64,000 bases of DNA from UBA8079 sp049601915. Its GTDB lineage: Bacteria; Pseudomonadota; Alphaproteobacteria; UBA6615. The notes beneath the pieces were generated by a model. That model searched no databases, had not been told where the DNA came from, and saw only the letters and a list, made by a program, of their open reading frames with translations. Below are positions 16,162 through 24,160 of the stretch, one piece after another. Every line of letters starts with the position of its first letter. Position 1 is the stretch's first letter. Position numbers and translations under genes: made by a program. The stretch lies in NCBI GenBank assembly GCA_049601915.1, contig JBMYRB010000001.1, forward strand, positions 1 to 64,000, written 5' to 3'.

Positions 16162-16372
16162 AGCCGGACCCCTCGATGTCCGCCCGGGCGATGTCATCCG
16201 GTGGACCAATTTCAACCTCGCGTCGCACACAGCCACGGCAGACTATGGCGGGTTCGACACCGGAACCTTAAGGAAGGGCCAAAGCCGCAGTTTCGTCGTC
16301 TCCAAGGATTTTCTACCCAGCAACCACTGCGCATTTCATCCGCACATGAAGGCGAGGGTCGACCTCGGCTAG
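16118..16372 (+). pseudogene. Cupredoxin/plastocyanin-like fragment
   Basis: Residues from PLDVRPGDVIRWTNFN onward match a small blue-copper domain: SHTATADYGGFDTGTL, KGQSRSFVVS and NHCAFHPHMKARV. The expected type-1 copper ligands (His, then Cys, His, Met) are all present. What precedes PLDV is not cupredoxin and overlaps the antisense AraC remnant, so the signal peptide and first strand are missing. A cytoplasmic cupredoxin lacking its first strand is unlikely to be functional. I read it as the 3' part of a gene joined to the araC remnant by a deletion near 16160. Confidence 0.6.
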
Positions 16373-16373
16373 G

Positions 16374-17327
16374 TCATCGCGGCAGCGCCACGAACGTCCC
16401 GTTGTTCTGGCGTGTGACCTCACGCATCAACGTCTCAAAGCGGCCCTGGGTATGCTGGGATATGAACCCGATCGCATGCACTCGCGCCTTGGGATCGCCG
16501 GTGATTCGGTTCCGGTTGAGCCGCAACAGGGTGGCGATCACCGGGTCATAGGAAGACCCGGTGTAATCGTCTCCAAAGATATAGATCGAGGTCTTCTGGT
16601 TTGCCTTCCCGTAGCGCCTCAGCGCCACCTCCAACCCCTCGACCGGGCTCGAATTCGACGCGCTCTTCCAGCTGCGAAACAGGCGTATCGCCCGGTCCCG
16701 CGCGCCCTTGGTGTCGGGGATCCAGCGCCCGCTATAGCCGCCGATAAGATGGGTCCCGTTGTCGTTCAGCACCTGGAAGCCCTTGATCTGTGGGTGGACG
16801 CGAATGATGTTCTCGACCTCCCGGGTCACCCGCTCCCAGATCGACTGCATGCTGCCCGAGGTATCGACGACGAAGACGACGAATTCACTATCCACCGGAA
16901 TGCCGCCGACCTCGGCATCTCGCGGGGCCGCTTCGGGGGCCGAGACCCCGGCACGGGCCTGGTTGCGCAGCGCGCTCTCGACGGTCTTCAGCCCTTCCAC
17001 GTTGCGCGCGGCTTGGGCCGCTGCCGCATTGGCGCGGCGCAGTTCCTCCTCGGTGGTGCCGACGGCCGCACCCTCGGCCGCCAGGCGCGCCCGGGTCTCG
17101 GCCAGGGTTTCGGCCTCCCGCCCCAGTGCCGCCTCCAGCTGCTCGATCCGCGCCTCCGTGCCGATCAGTCGCTGCAACAGGGTGCTCGTCTCGTCCTTGC
17201 CGCCCGCCTCGTCCGACACGCCGAAGGGCGAGATCAGCACCAGCAGCACCACCGCGCCGAAGCCGCACGAGATCACGTCGAGAAACGACAGGTTGAAGAT
17301 TTCGAACTCCGCGCGTTTTCTTCTCAT
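16374..17327 (-). CDS. Membrane-anchored VWA-domain protein (second of pair)
   Basis: The 317-residue protein has one N-terminal membrane segment (about 11-33) preceded by a basic tail and the motif FNLSFLDVISCGFGA. A coiled-coil stretch rich in E, A and R follows (about 45-110). A von Willebrand factor A domain spans about 145-317, with an intact MIDAS (VVDTSGSMQS) and later FGDDYTGSS. The layout, a short inner tail, one membrane helix with an acidic residue, a coiled coil and a periplasmic domain, parallels MotB, TolR and ZorB, with VWA in place of the peptidoglycan-binding domain. It is the last gene of an eight-gene operon, ten bases after its paralogue. Function is inferred, not known. 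Confidence 0.8.
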   Translation of the reverse strand: MRRKRAEFEIFNLSFLDVISCGFGAVVLLVLISPFGVSDEAGGKDETSTLLQRLIGTEARIEQLEAALGREAETLAETRARLAAEGAAVGTTEEELRRANAAAAQAARNVEGLKTVESALRNQARAGVSAPEAAPRDAEVGGIPVDSEFVVFVVDTSGSMQSIWERVTREVENIIRVHPQIKGFQVLNDNGTHLIGGYSGRWIPDTKGARDRAIRLFRSWKSASNSSPVEGLEVALRRYGKANQKTSIYIFGDDYTGSSYDPVIATLLRLNRNRITGDPKARVHAIGFISQHTQGRFETLMREVTRQNNGTFVALPR

Positions 17328-17337
17328 GGCCTCATCC

Positions 17338-18393
17338 TCATGGCCAGCTCGTTGCCGGACTGATCAGGATGCCGTCCGTCGCCGACGTCCATTTCCAGAA
17401 CTCGTGGGACGCCTGGGGGTCGCCCTCGATCGGCAGCAACACCACATTGACCCGCGCGTTGCCGATCCCGGCATTGTTGATCGTGTGGCGCAACAGGCGG
17501 ACCCGACAGGCCCCCGAGATGGAGGTGGCACCGCCCCACAGCGCACTGCAGTCCGAGAAGGGATTGAGGCTGCGGTAGCCGCCGGTGCCGGCCGTGGGCA
17601 GGCCATCGGTGATCATATACACATCCGTCGGCCGGAACGCGGCCAGGGAGGCCAGGCCCGCCGCCAGGTTGGTCGGCCCCGCCGGCACGATGTCATCGAG
17701 CTCGCCGAGCACCCGACCCAGTCCGGCGGCATCCGTGCCGTTGACCACATCGCCCAGCTGCCGCGCCTGATCGTTGAAAGCCACCACGCGCACGTCCGAG
17801 CGCTGCGGTATGCGGGCCAAAAACCAGTTCACCACGCGCTTCGTGCGTTGCCATTTCGGTCCGGCCTGCTTGGCCGCCGCGCCCATGTTCTTGCGCCGGA
17901 TGATGTCGATCAGCTCCGCGTCGGTCATCGACGCGCTGGAATCCACCAGCACCCCGATCCGTGCACCCTCAACCCGCAGCCCGACGATATAATTCTCGTT
18001 GCCGTTCGGTTGGGTCTCCACGACATTCGGTTTCTCCGGAATCTCGATGGACGTGATGGTCTCCTCTAGGGCGCGGGCCGCGCTCTGGCTGGCGGCGATC
18101 CGGTCGCGCTCGCGCGCCAATTCCGCCTCGAGCCGGGCCAGTTCCGCGGCGCGGGCGGCGACCTCTTGGGCGCTGGCCGCCTTGTCGCGCAGCAGCGCCG
18201 TGATCCGCGAGGCGAGGTCGGTTTCCGTCGCCTCCAGTCGCGCCAAGTCCTCACGCAACCGGTCGCTCTCGGCCGACACGTTGTCGGTATCAAGTTTCAC
18301 CAGCATCAGGACGAGGATGATGGCCCCCAGCCCGCAGGACATGATGTCCAGGAAGGCGAGGTTGAACCCCGGGGGTGAGCGGCGCCGTCTCAG
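17338..18393 (-). CDS. Membrane-anchored VWA-domain protein (first of pair), likely CTG start
   Basis: The protein has the same layout as the next gene: a membrane helix, a long coiled coil (about residues 35-105) and a VWA domain with MIDAS VLVDSSASMTD, then PAGPTNLAAGLASL and VYMITDGLPTAG. The first ATG is at 18342, but that would remove the segment RRRRSPPGFNLAFLDI, which is clearly homologous to the start of the paralogue (MRRKRAEFEIFNLSFLDV). The frame is open only to 18414 and has no ATG, GTG or TTG there. A CTG at 18391-18393 overlaps the stop of the upstream channel gene (CTGA) and is the best start. If the ATG is used the protein is 334 residues. Confidence 0.78.
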   Translation of the reverse strand: MRRRRSPPGFNLAFLDIMSCGLGAIILVLMLVKLDTDNVSAESDRLREDLARLEATETDLASRITALLRDKAASAQEVAARAAELARLEAELARERDRIAASQSAARALEETITSIEIPEKPNVVETQPNGNENYIVGLRVEGARIGVLVDSSASMTDAELIDIIRRKNMGAAAKQAGPKWQRTKRVVNWFLARIPQRSDVRVVAFNDQARQLGDVVNGTDAAGLGRVLGELDDIVPAGPTNLAAGLASLAAFRPTDVYMITDGLPTAGTGGYRSLNPFSDCSALWGGATSISGACRVRLLRHTINNAGIGNARVNVVLLPIEGDPQASHEFWKWTSATDGILISPATSWP

Positions 18394-19187
18394 CTTTCGC
18401 CGCCCGCGCTGGAATCAGCCTGGCTCAGGCCGGCAGCACTGATCCGGTTCAGCAGGAAGGATTCACAATATTCCTGGGTGTCCACCAGCATCCCGTCCTG
18501 CAGGCGCTGAAGCTGGTGCAGCAGAAACATCAGCACGATCGAGATCAACAGCGCCACGAATGTCGAGTTGAAGGCCACGCCGAGGCTCTCGGTCATGCCG
18601 GCGATGTCACCGGCCAGCGCCTGGTCGGCCTGGGACAGCGCCTCACCGATGCCGCGCACCGTGCCGATGAAACCGATTGCCGGAATGGCCCAGATCAGAT
18701 AGCGGATCAGGGAATTCTCGGCCTCCTGCTTCTGCGCCATGGCATCGACGCTCGCCTCGATGGTCTCCGAAGTGTTGTGCACGTCGCCGGTGATCAGGAA
18801 CCGGCGCAGGCTCGCCATCAGCGTGCGGACCAGGGGTGCTGTACGGATTTTCTCCGGCAGGCCTTCGAGGGTCCGCAGGGTCGCGGCCATATCACCGCCG
18901 CCATCTCCGTTGCCGTCGAGCAGATCCACATTGAACAGGTAGCGCTCGCGCATGATCGCGATGGATTTCTCGAAGATCAGATAAAGGCCCCAGAACATCA
19001 GGATGATGGCGATCTCCTGTTCCCAGTCCTTGAGGATCACCACGATGTTGCGCGGCGCGCTCTGGCCCGCGGCGCGCGCCGCCTCGATCAGCTGGGTCGA
19101 TTCCGGCCAGACATAGCCGACATAGAACAGGTGGACGACGATGATCGAGACGACCAGCGCGAGGATATTCTTGGCGACTTCGGACAT
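18390..19187 (-). CDS. MotA/TolQ/ExbB-family proton channel subunit
   Basis: The 265-residue inner-membrane protein has about four hydrophobic segments (near 8-27, 58-78, 163-187 and 203-226). The C-terminal half is a MotA/ExbB domain: LIWAIPAIGFIGTVRGIGEAL with the proline and GTV-G turn, then ESLGVAFNSTFVALLISIVLMF. Such proteins form pentamers that use the proton or sodium gradient to drive a dimeric partner with one membrane helix. The two VWA proteins encoded directly downstream have the form of those partners. The gene is upstream of, and overlaps, the first VWA gene. No flagellar, tol or ton genes are nearby, so this is neither a standard motor nor the Tol system. Confidence 0.85.
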   Translation of the reverse strand: MSEVAKNILALVVSIIVVHLFYVGYVWPESTQLIEAARAAGQSAPRNIVVILKDWEQEIAIILMFWGLYLIFEKSIAIMRERYLFNVDLLDGNGDGGGDMAATLRTLEGLPEKIRTAPLVRTLMASLRRFLITGDVHNTSETIEASVDAMAQKQEAENSLIRYLIWAIPAIGFIGTVRGIGEALSQADQALAGDIAGMTESLGVAFNSTFVALLISIVLMFLLHQLQRLQDGMLVDTQEYCESFLLNRISAAGLSQADSSAGGES

Positions 19188-19209
19188 GCGTTCGTCCCTG
19201 TAGCTGCGG

Positions 19210-19377
19210 CTAAATATCGACCGGAAACGAGACCGGCGAATTCAGGCTGATTGAAGTTGAAGTCTGGGCGTAGGCAAAGCCGAGCAGACCGACACCGGTC
19301 GCAACCGCGACCAGCGCCAGTGTCAGTCGGCGGCGGACACGGCCCATGCCGGTCCTATTGCGCTGTGGTTTCGCCAT
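19210..19377 (-). CDS. Tiny exported or membrane peptide (55 residues)
   Basis: An ATG at 19375-19377 opens a 55-residue frame ending TAG at 19210-19212. It has a basic N-terminus with many arginines (RNRTGMGRVRRR), a hydrophobic segment (LTLALVAVATGVGLLGFAYA) and a possible AxA cleavage site, leaving a mature peptide QTSTSISLNSPVSFPVDI of 18 residues. It overlaps the end of the FGE-fold gene by 23 bases and ends 22 bases before the channel gene, so it fills an otherwise empty slot in a tightly packed operon. No homologue is recognised. It could instead be a single-helix membrane subunit. Confidence 0.6.
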   Translation of the reverse strand: MAKPQRNRTGMGRVRRRLTLALVAVATGVGLLGFAYAQTSTSISLNSPVSFPVDI

Positions 19378-21394
19378 GGAAGTATCTCCCTATTCTGAAC
19401 CCGACATCGTCGCGTCCGGTCGAAAGCCCGTCGCGATAGGCCGCGCGCAACGTGCTGCGCGTGCCCGAGCGCCAGCTCGATCCCTTGACCACATGGGCAT
19501 CGCCGAACGACGGACCGAGCGGGTCGGTGGCCACAGATCCCTTCGCGGGCGGCTCGAGCGAATACCCGTCATGGACCCATTCGCTGACATTTCCCGTCAG
19601 GTCGAACAGCCCGGATTCCTCGGCCGAGAAGCTGCCCACGGGCGCGATCCGCGCATGCCCGTCATTGTAGTTGGGAACGAAATTCCGGGCCACACCGTTG
19701 GCGGATTCATCCGCGATGTTGCCCGCACGGCGTGGAATGGTCGCTGTGTCGCCCCAGGGAAAGATCGTGCGCGCGGGCCGTCCGGCCTTGCGCGTGAGCC
19801 ATTCCCACTCCGCCTCGCTCAGGAGCCGGTAACCGTCGGCTGCCCGGTCGAACCCGCGCACCCGCTCGCCCGTCATCCGATAGAAAGGCGTCAGGCCTTC
19901 CTTGGCGCTCAGCCAGTTGGCGAAGGCCGCCGCGTCGCGCCAGCGCACATCGCTCACCGGTTCGTTCGGGTCCAGCCCCCGGCTGCCGCGGAACATCGCC
20001 ATCTGGCCGTTGGTCGTTTCGTGTTTCGCCGCGTAGAACGGCCGGGTGAGGCGCACGCGCCGCTCGAACTCGTTGGCCCGCTGGCCGATCTCGTGGCGCG
20101 GCGCGCCCATGGTGAATTCATCATCGGGCTCGAACAGCACAAGCTCGATACCGGCGCTGTTGGTGTAGGCCCTCGGCGCCTCGGCCAGCCGCGCTGTCGC
20201 CTCGGGGATCAGCGTCTCGCGGACCACCAACGGGTTTGCCGCCGACGGCACGACCGTCCGCGAAATACTGCGATAGCCCGGCTTGCGCAGGTCGATTTTC
20301 GTGGGCACCGCCAGCAGGTGCAGCGCAGCACGGCCCTCACCCCGCAGCTTGCCGTCGACATATATTTCCGCCGCCGGACTGGCCTCGATCTCCACCAGTC
20401 CCAGCTCGGGCTTGAGCGCCAGTTCGATCGTCCGCATCTCGTTCGCGCCGAGCCGCACCGTCCGGGTCTCTCCCTGATAGCCGTCGCGCAGATACACCAC
20501 CGTGTGATCCGTCGCCGCGGTGATTTCCAGCGGGTCGGCCGGGTTGACCCGGCGGCCGTCGACCAGCAATTCACCCCCGGCGGGCATCACCTCGAAATTC
20601 AGTGTCGCGGCGTAGGGCAGCAGCTTGTAGTTCCGCGCCAGCTCAGGCCTGGCGTTGGTGATCCGGATGACGTCTTCCAGAGGTTGCCGGTCCGGGGCCG
20701 TCACGGTGATCTTGTATTCCCCGCCCTCCAGCGAACGATCCAGCGGCGTCGCACCGGCGTTCGCTGCGTCGACCGCGACCGTCGCACCAACCGGGTCGGA
20801 CTGTATGGTCAGCCGGCCCGCGACCGGCGTCAGCGCAATTTCAATTTCCGTCACCTCGCCGCGCCGCAGATCCACCGCGCGTGTCTCGGGGGCAAAGAAC
20901 GGATGGTCGGCCACCACCTCATGGGGGCCATCCTCGCCCTCGGTATCAAGCGCCGCCCCCACCGTCACCAGCCGCCCGTCGAACGACCAGCGGGTGTCGT
21001 CCAGTGCCGGGGCCGTCGTCGCAACCACCCGGCCGGGCAGCGGCACCAGGCTCACCGCGATCCGGCGGCCCTTCTCCCCGGGCTGGATCACCCGCTCGGC
21101 CGTGCGGAACCCCGGCGATTGAACCTTCAGCACCGGTCGCGCCGAAACCGTGTAGACCGCGTCGCCGACCACCAGCCCGAGACCGTCGGCAAGCTCGATG
21201 GAGCCCGCCAGTTCGGCCTCGTCGGGCAGGATCGTCACCCGGGTGGCATTGGTGGAGACCAGGACCCCCGCGACCGCTACGACCACCAGCACCAGTGCGA
21301 CCAGCCCGAACAGATACAGCCGGGCCTGGCGTGCGCGTGCTGCGCGCAGACCCCGTTCAAATCCGTGCTCTGTGTGAGGTTCAGATTCGTTCAT
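19355..21394 (-). CDS. Membrane-anchored protein with PEGA repeats and an FGE-sulfatase (SUMF1) fold
   Basis: The 679-residue protein has a short cytoplasmic tail, one membrane helix (about 26-47), and a periplasmic part. This contains about three PEGA-like beta domains (near 205-265, GRLTIQSDPVGATVAVD; 275-330, GGELLVDGRRV; 345-400, SPAAEIYVDGKLRG) and a C-terminal FGE/SUMF1 fold (about 435-675: HETTNGQMAMF, YRLLSEAEWEWLTRKAG, LFDLTGNVSEWVHD, HVVKGSSWRSG, DDVGFRIGR). The C-terminal part lacks the cysteine pair used by true formylglycine-generating enzymes, so it is probably a binding or structural module. PEGA domains are common in surface proteins. It overlaps the genes on both sides. Confidence 0.8.
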   Translation of the reverse strand: MNESEPHTEHGFERGLRAARARQARLYLFGLVALVLVVVAVAGVLVSTNATRVTILPDEAELAGSIELADGLGLVVGDAVYTVSARPVLKVQSPGFRTAERVIQPGEKGRRIAVSLVPLPGRVVATTAPALDDTRWSFDGRLVTVGAALDTEGEDGPHEVVADHPFFAPETRAVDLRRGEVTEIEIALTPVAGRLTIQSDPVGATVAVDAANAGATPLDRSLEGGEYKITVTAPDRQPLEDVIRITNARPELARNYKLLPYAATLNFEVMPAGGELLVDGRRVNPADPLEITAATDHTVVYLRDGYQGETRTVRLGANEMRTIELALKPELGLVEIEASPAAEIYVDGKLRGEGRAALHLLAVPTKIDLRKPGYRSISRTVVPSAANPLVVRETLIPEATARLAEAPRAYTNSAGIELVLFEPDDEFTMGAPRHEIGQRANEFERRVRLTRPFYAAKHETTNGQMAMFRGSRGLDPNEPVSDVRWRDAAAFANWLSAKEGLTPFYRMTGERVRGFDRAADGYRLLSEAEWEWLTRKAGRPARTIFPWGDTATIPRRAGNIADESANGVARNFVPNYNDGHARIAPVGSFSAEESGLFDLTGNVSEWVHDGYSLEPPAKGSVATDPLGPSFGDAHVVKGSSWRSGTRSTLRAAYRDGLSTGRDDVGFRIGRYFHGETTAQ

Positions 21395-22859
21395 CAGGCA
21401 CGATCTCCAGGACCAGGTCGGCCTGTCCTGGCGGGATGTCGACGCGCACGAGCACAGCCTGGAAACCCTCGCGGATTCCCTCGAAGGTATAACGCCCCGG
21501 CCGCAGTTCGATGGTCCGCTCGGTCACCTTCCCCACGATGCCGACCCCGCGCACGGTAATATCGGTTTCCCCGTCGGAGACGATCCGCACCGGCACCTTC
21601 ACCGCGTATGCCGCCACCAGCCCGGCGAGGGCGTCGGCCTGCGCGGCGAGCCGGGGGCTGTCCTCGCGCAGCGGGGCAATCGCCGCGACGACCGCGCTGG
21701 CATCGACGGCGACCCCTTCGGAGGCAAGCCGGTCGGGTGCACCCAGGTGCCGGGCGGCGCGCGCATGCAACCCGTTGATCGTCTGCGCCAGCGCCAGCGC
21801 GTCGGTTATGTTGCGGTTGGCCGGGGCCAGGCGGCGTACCTGGATATAGGATTGCTCGGCGGTCGCCCAGTCATCGGCTTGTGCCGCGCCGCGTGCCGTC
21901 CGGATCAGTCCTTCGATCAGGAGTTCGAGTTCCAGTCCGGCAATCTTCTCGTCCAGCACATCCACCTCCGTACGGTCGGGATAGATTGCGCGGGCATCGC
22001 CCAGATTGCGTTGTGCCGAGGCCAGTTTACGGGCCTCCACATCCGTCAGGCCGGCCACGATATGACCCGCAAACCGTTCGTCGCGCTGGAGGCGACGCAC
22101 CTCGTCCAGACGCGTCGCAAGTGCGGTGCGCCCGGAATCAATCGCCAGAGCCGCCTCCAGGTGCTGCCGCTCGGCGTCCAGGTTATTCTCGACCCGGGCC
22201 ACCGCCGCGTCTTCGATCTTCGCCAGCAACGCGGACAGCGCGTCGATGCGCTGCTTCAGCGCCGCTGCGGGCGCGGAATCGGGCCGGATCGTCAGGGCGC
22301 GGTCGATCGCCAGAGCCGCGGCGTCGTACTTGTCCGCGCCATGGGCGGCTTTCGCCGCGGCAAACGCATCATCGAACGCCTTCGCCCGCACAGCCAGGGC
22401 CGTCTCGGCCACGCTGCGCGCGCTCGCCAGTTCGTCCACGGCTACAGTGTAGGCCGCCTCGGAGAACAGCGCGATCGCGCTTGCCTTGCCGTCGAGAACC
22501 CGACGCTGGGCGGCGGCATCCCAGCGCGCGAAATCCGCATGGACAATCGCCGGCTCCAGGTCGGCCTGGAAGGCCGCAAGGTCGGTCTTGAACTGCGCCC
22601 GCGCGGCCTCGTTCGCCGCATCATCCACAGCGATTTCCGGTGCTGCGGCTTCCGGCGACTTCGTGACGGTCTCGGCAGAAGTTGACCGCGACACATTCGT
22701 CACGTCCGCCAAGTCCGCCACGTCCCCAGACGGGCGCAGCAACACGAGCCCGCCATAGGCAAGACCGATCACCGCGATACTCACCGCGACGGCAACCACG
22801 ATCTGCATCCGGCGGCGCTGGGCGGCCCGGATTTCCTGTTCGAGTTTCTCCTGGAGCAT
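21381..22859 (-). CDS. Membrane-anchored repeat/coiled-coil protein with C-terminal PEGA-like domain
   Basis: The 492-residue protein has a basic N-terminus, one membrane helix (about 19-41) and a long alpha-helical periplasmic region with repeated units of about 35 residues (ALAIDRALTIRPDSAPAAALKQ and DAERQHLEAALAIDSGRTALA resemble TPR helices). The C-terminal 70 residues (VRIVSDGETDITVRGVG, RTIELRPGRYTFEGIREGF) form a PEGA-like domain. The arrangement suggests a scaffold reaching into the periplasm. It overlaps the following FGE-fold gene by 14 bases. No catalytic motif is seen. Confidence 0.7.
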   Translation of the reverse strand: MLQEKLEQEIRAAQRRRMQIVVAVAVSIAVIGLAYGGLVLLRPSGDVADLADVTNVSRSTSAETVTKSPEAAAPEIAVDDAANEAARAQFKTDLAAFQADLEPAIVHADFARWDAAAQRRVLDGKASAIALFSEAAYTVAVDELASARSVAETALAVRAKAFDDAFAAAKAAHGADKYDAAALAIDRALTIRPDSAPAAALKQRIDALSALLAKIEDAAVARVENNLDAERQHLEAALAIDSGRTALATRLDEVRRLQRDERFAGHIVAGLTDVEARKLASAQRNLGDARAIYPDRTEVDVLDEKIAGLELELLIEGLIRTARGAAQADDWATAEQSYIQVRRLAPANRNITDALALAQTINGLHARAARHLGAPDRLASEGVAVDASAVVAAIAPLREDSPRLAAQADALAGLVAAYAVKVPVRIVSDGETDITVRGVGIVGKVTERTIELRPGRYTFEGIREGFQAVLVRVDIPPGQADLVLEIVPDERI

Positions 22860-22874
22860 GGGCGCCAGTGTAGC

Positions 22875-24140
22875 CTAGAGCTGGACGTTCGGGGTTCGCT
22901 CTTCCTCGAAGACTTTCTGCAGGAAGGCCCGCCACTGGGCGAATTGCTCCTTGGCGGTGCCCGTCAGCTCGACGGTCTTCTCGTTGAACGCCACCACCCG
23001 CGGGGCGAGATCGATATCGATGGATTCACCCAGCTCGGCGAGCGCCTCGCGGTGCACCTTGGCTTCCTTGCTGGTCTGAAAGCTGCTCGACAGCAGGCTC
23101 GCGCCCAGCGTTCCCGCCACGACACCGCCGGTCACACCAGCTGTCTGGCCGACAGCAGAATCGGAGTTCGCCCCGGCGATGACGGCCAGCACGCCCAGGC
23201 CGATGGCCAGCACGCCGAGCGCGGCCTCGCCGACCGCCTTTTCATTGGCTTTGCGCCGTGCCTCGATCTCGAACAGGCTCTGCTCCTGCCAGATCAGGTA
23301 ACTTTCCTGCATCTCGGCACTGAAAGCGCGGTAGTGATCCTGCAGCCCGTCCACGAACAGCTGGTCCCGCACCCGAACCGCCCGCGTGCGCTCCAGCATC
23401 GGATCCGCATCGCTCGGGAAACTCAGCAATGAAACACTGTTCCGTTTGACCTCAAGATGATCGGCGAAGGCCTCCTCGGCAAAGTTCGAACCGAAGCGCA
23501 ACTCGGTTAGCCGGCCCAGATTGTCCAGCTCCGCGACCGAGTAATCGTCCAGCTCATGGGCCACCCGGTTGGCCGCTTCCTCGAACACCGGGTCATAGGG
23601 GTCCAGCCCCTCATTGCGGGTATTCTTGTGAAATCCCGGGGATACCTCATGGTCGAAAGAACGAACGAACCAGGAGCGGCCGGAGATATCTACCACCTCG
23701 ACCTGGATCTCCACATCCTCACCATTCGACTCGACGATGGTCCCCAGGACATACAGATCGCCCGTGGCATTGCGGTCCGGGGTCACACGCACGGCGCCGA
23801 ACGCGCCCGTATCCTCAAGCGCCTCTTTTAGTTTCACCGCGAACCGATTCGCCTCGGCCCGCCGCAGCTCCGGCCAGACCCCCTCTTCCTCGTAGTTGCG
23901 CCCGGCATCCGACAGGCCCGGGTCGAACACCGGCACGATCACATCAAGTCTCGGCTTGGCCGGGTCGACCACGGCCGGCCCCTTGGGGTCGAACAGCGAC
24001 GACAGCTGCGGGCCCACATTGGGGCCGCTCGCACCCGACGCGCCGCCGCCCGAGCCGACATTCCCATTGGTTACGCAGCCCGTGAGAATGAAGCACGCAC
24101 ACAGGGCGTAGACACCCATATTGCGGAAAAGCTTTTGCAT
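22875..24140 (-). CDS. Outer-membrane or periplasmic lipoprotein, part of the VWA/channel operon
   Basis: The 421-residue protein has a type II signal peptide with lipobox LTGC (Cys about residue 22). A Gly/Ser stretch follows, then a domain resembling lipoproteins that resist or sense (LDVIVPVFDPGL, RFAVKLKEALEDTGAFGAVRVTP, DLYVLGTIVESNGEDVEIQVEVVD split by length), similar in form to outer-membrane lipoproteins such as LpoB or CsgG relatives, without a firm assignment. A glycine-rich hydrophobic stretch at about 305-355 (AALGVLAIGLGVLAVIAG) may insert in a membrane. It lies 15 bases before the next gene. It would give the complex a foothold in the outer membrane. Confidence 0.75.
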   Translation of the reverse strand: MQKLFRNMGVYALCACFILTGCVTNGNVGSGGGASGASGPNVGPQLSSLFDPKGPAVVDPAKPRLDVIVPVFDPGLSDAGRNYEEEGVWPELRRAEANRFAVKLKEALEDTGAFGAVRVTPDRNATGDLYVLGTIVESNGEDVEIQVEVVDISGRSWFVRSFDHEVSPGFHKNTRNEGLDPYDPVFEEAANRVAHELDDYSVAELDNLGRLTELRFGSNFAEEAFADHLEVKRNSVSLLSFPSDADPMLERTRAVRVRDQLFVDGLQDHYRAFSAEMQESYLIWQEQSLFEIEARRKANEKAVGEAALGVLAIGLGVLAVIAGANSDSAVGQTAGVTGGVVAGTLGASLLSSSFQTSKEAKVHREALAELGESIDIDLAPRVVAFNEKTVELTGTAKEQFAQWRAFLQKVFEEERTPNVQL

Positions 24141-24160
24141 GTCTGTCTCCGTCTGCCCGG

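Noticed and set aside
19346..21559. A 737-codon plus-strand frame opposite the PEGA/FGE-fold gene
   Set aside because: The minus-strand protein has real domains and fits an operon; the plus-strand product is arginine-rich without any domain.
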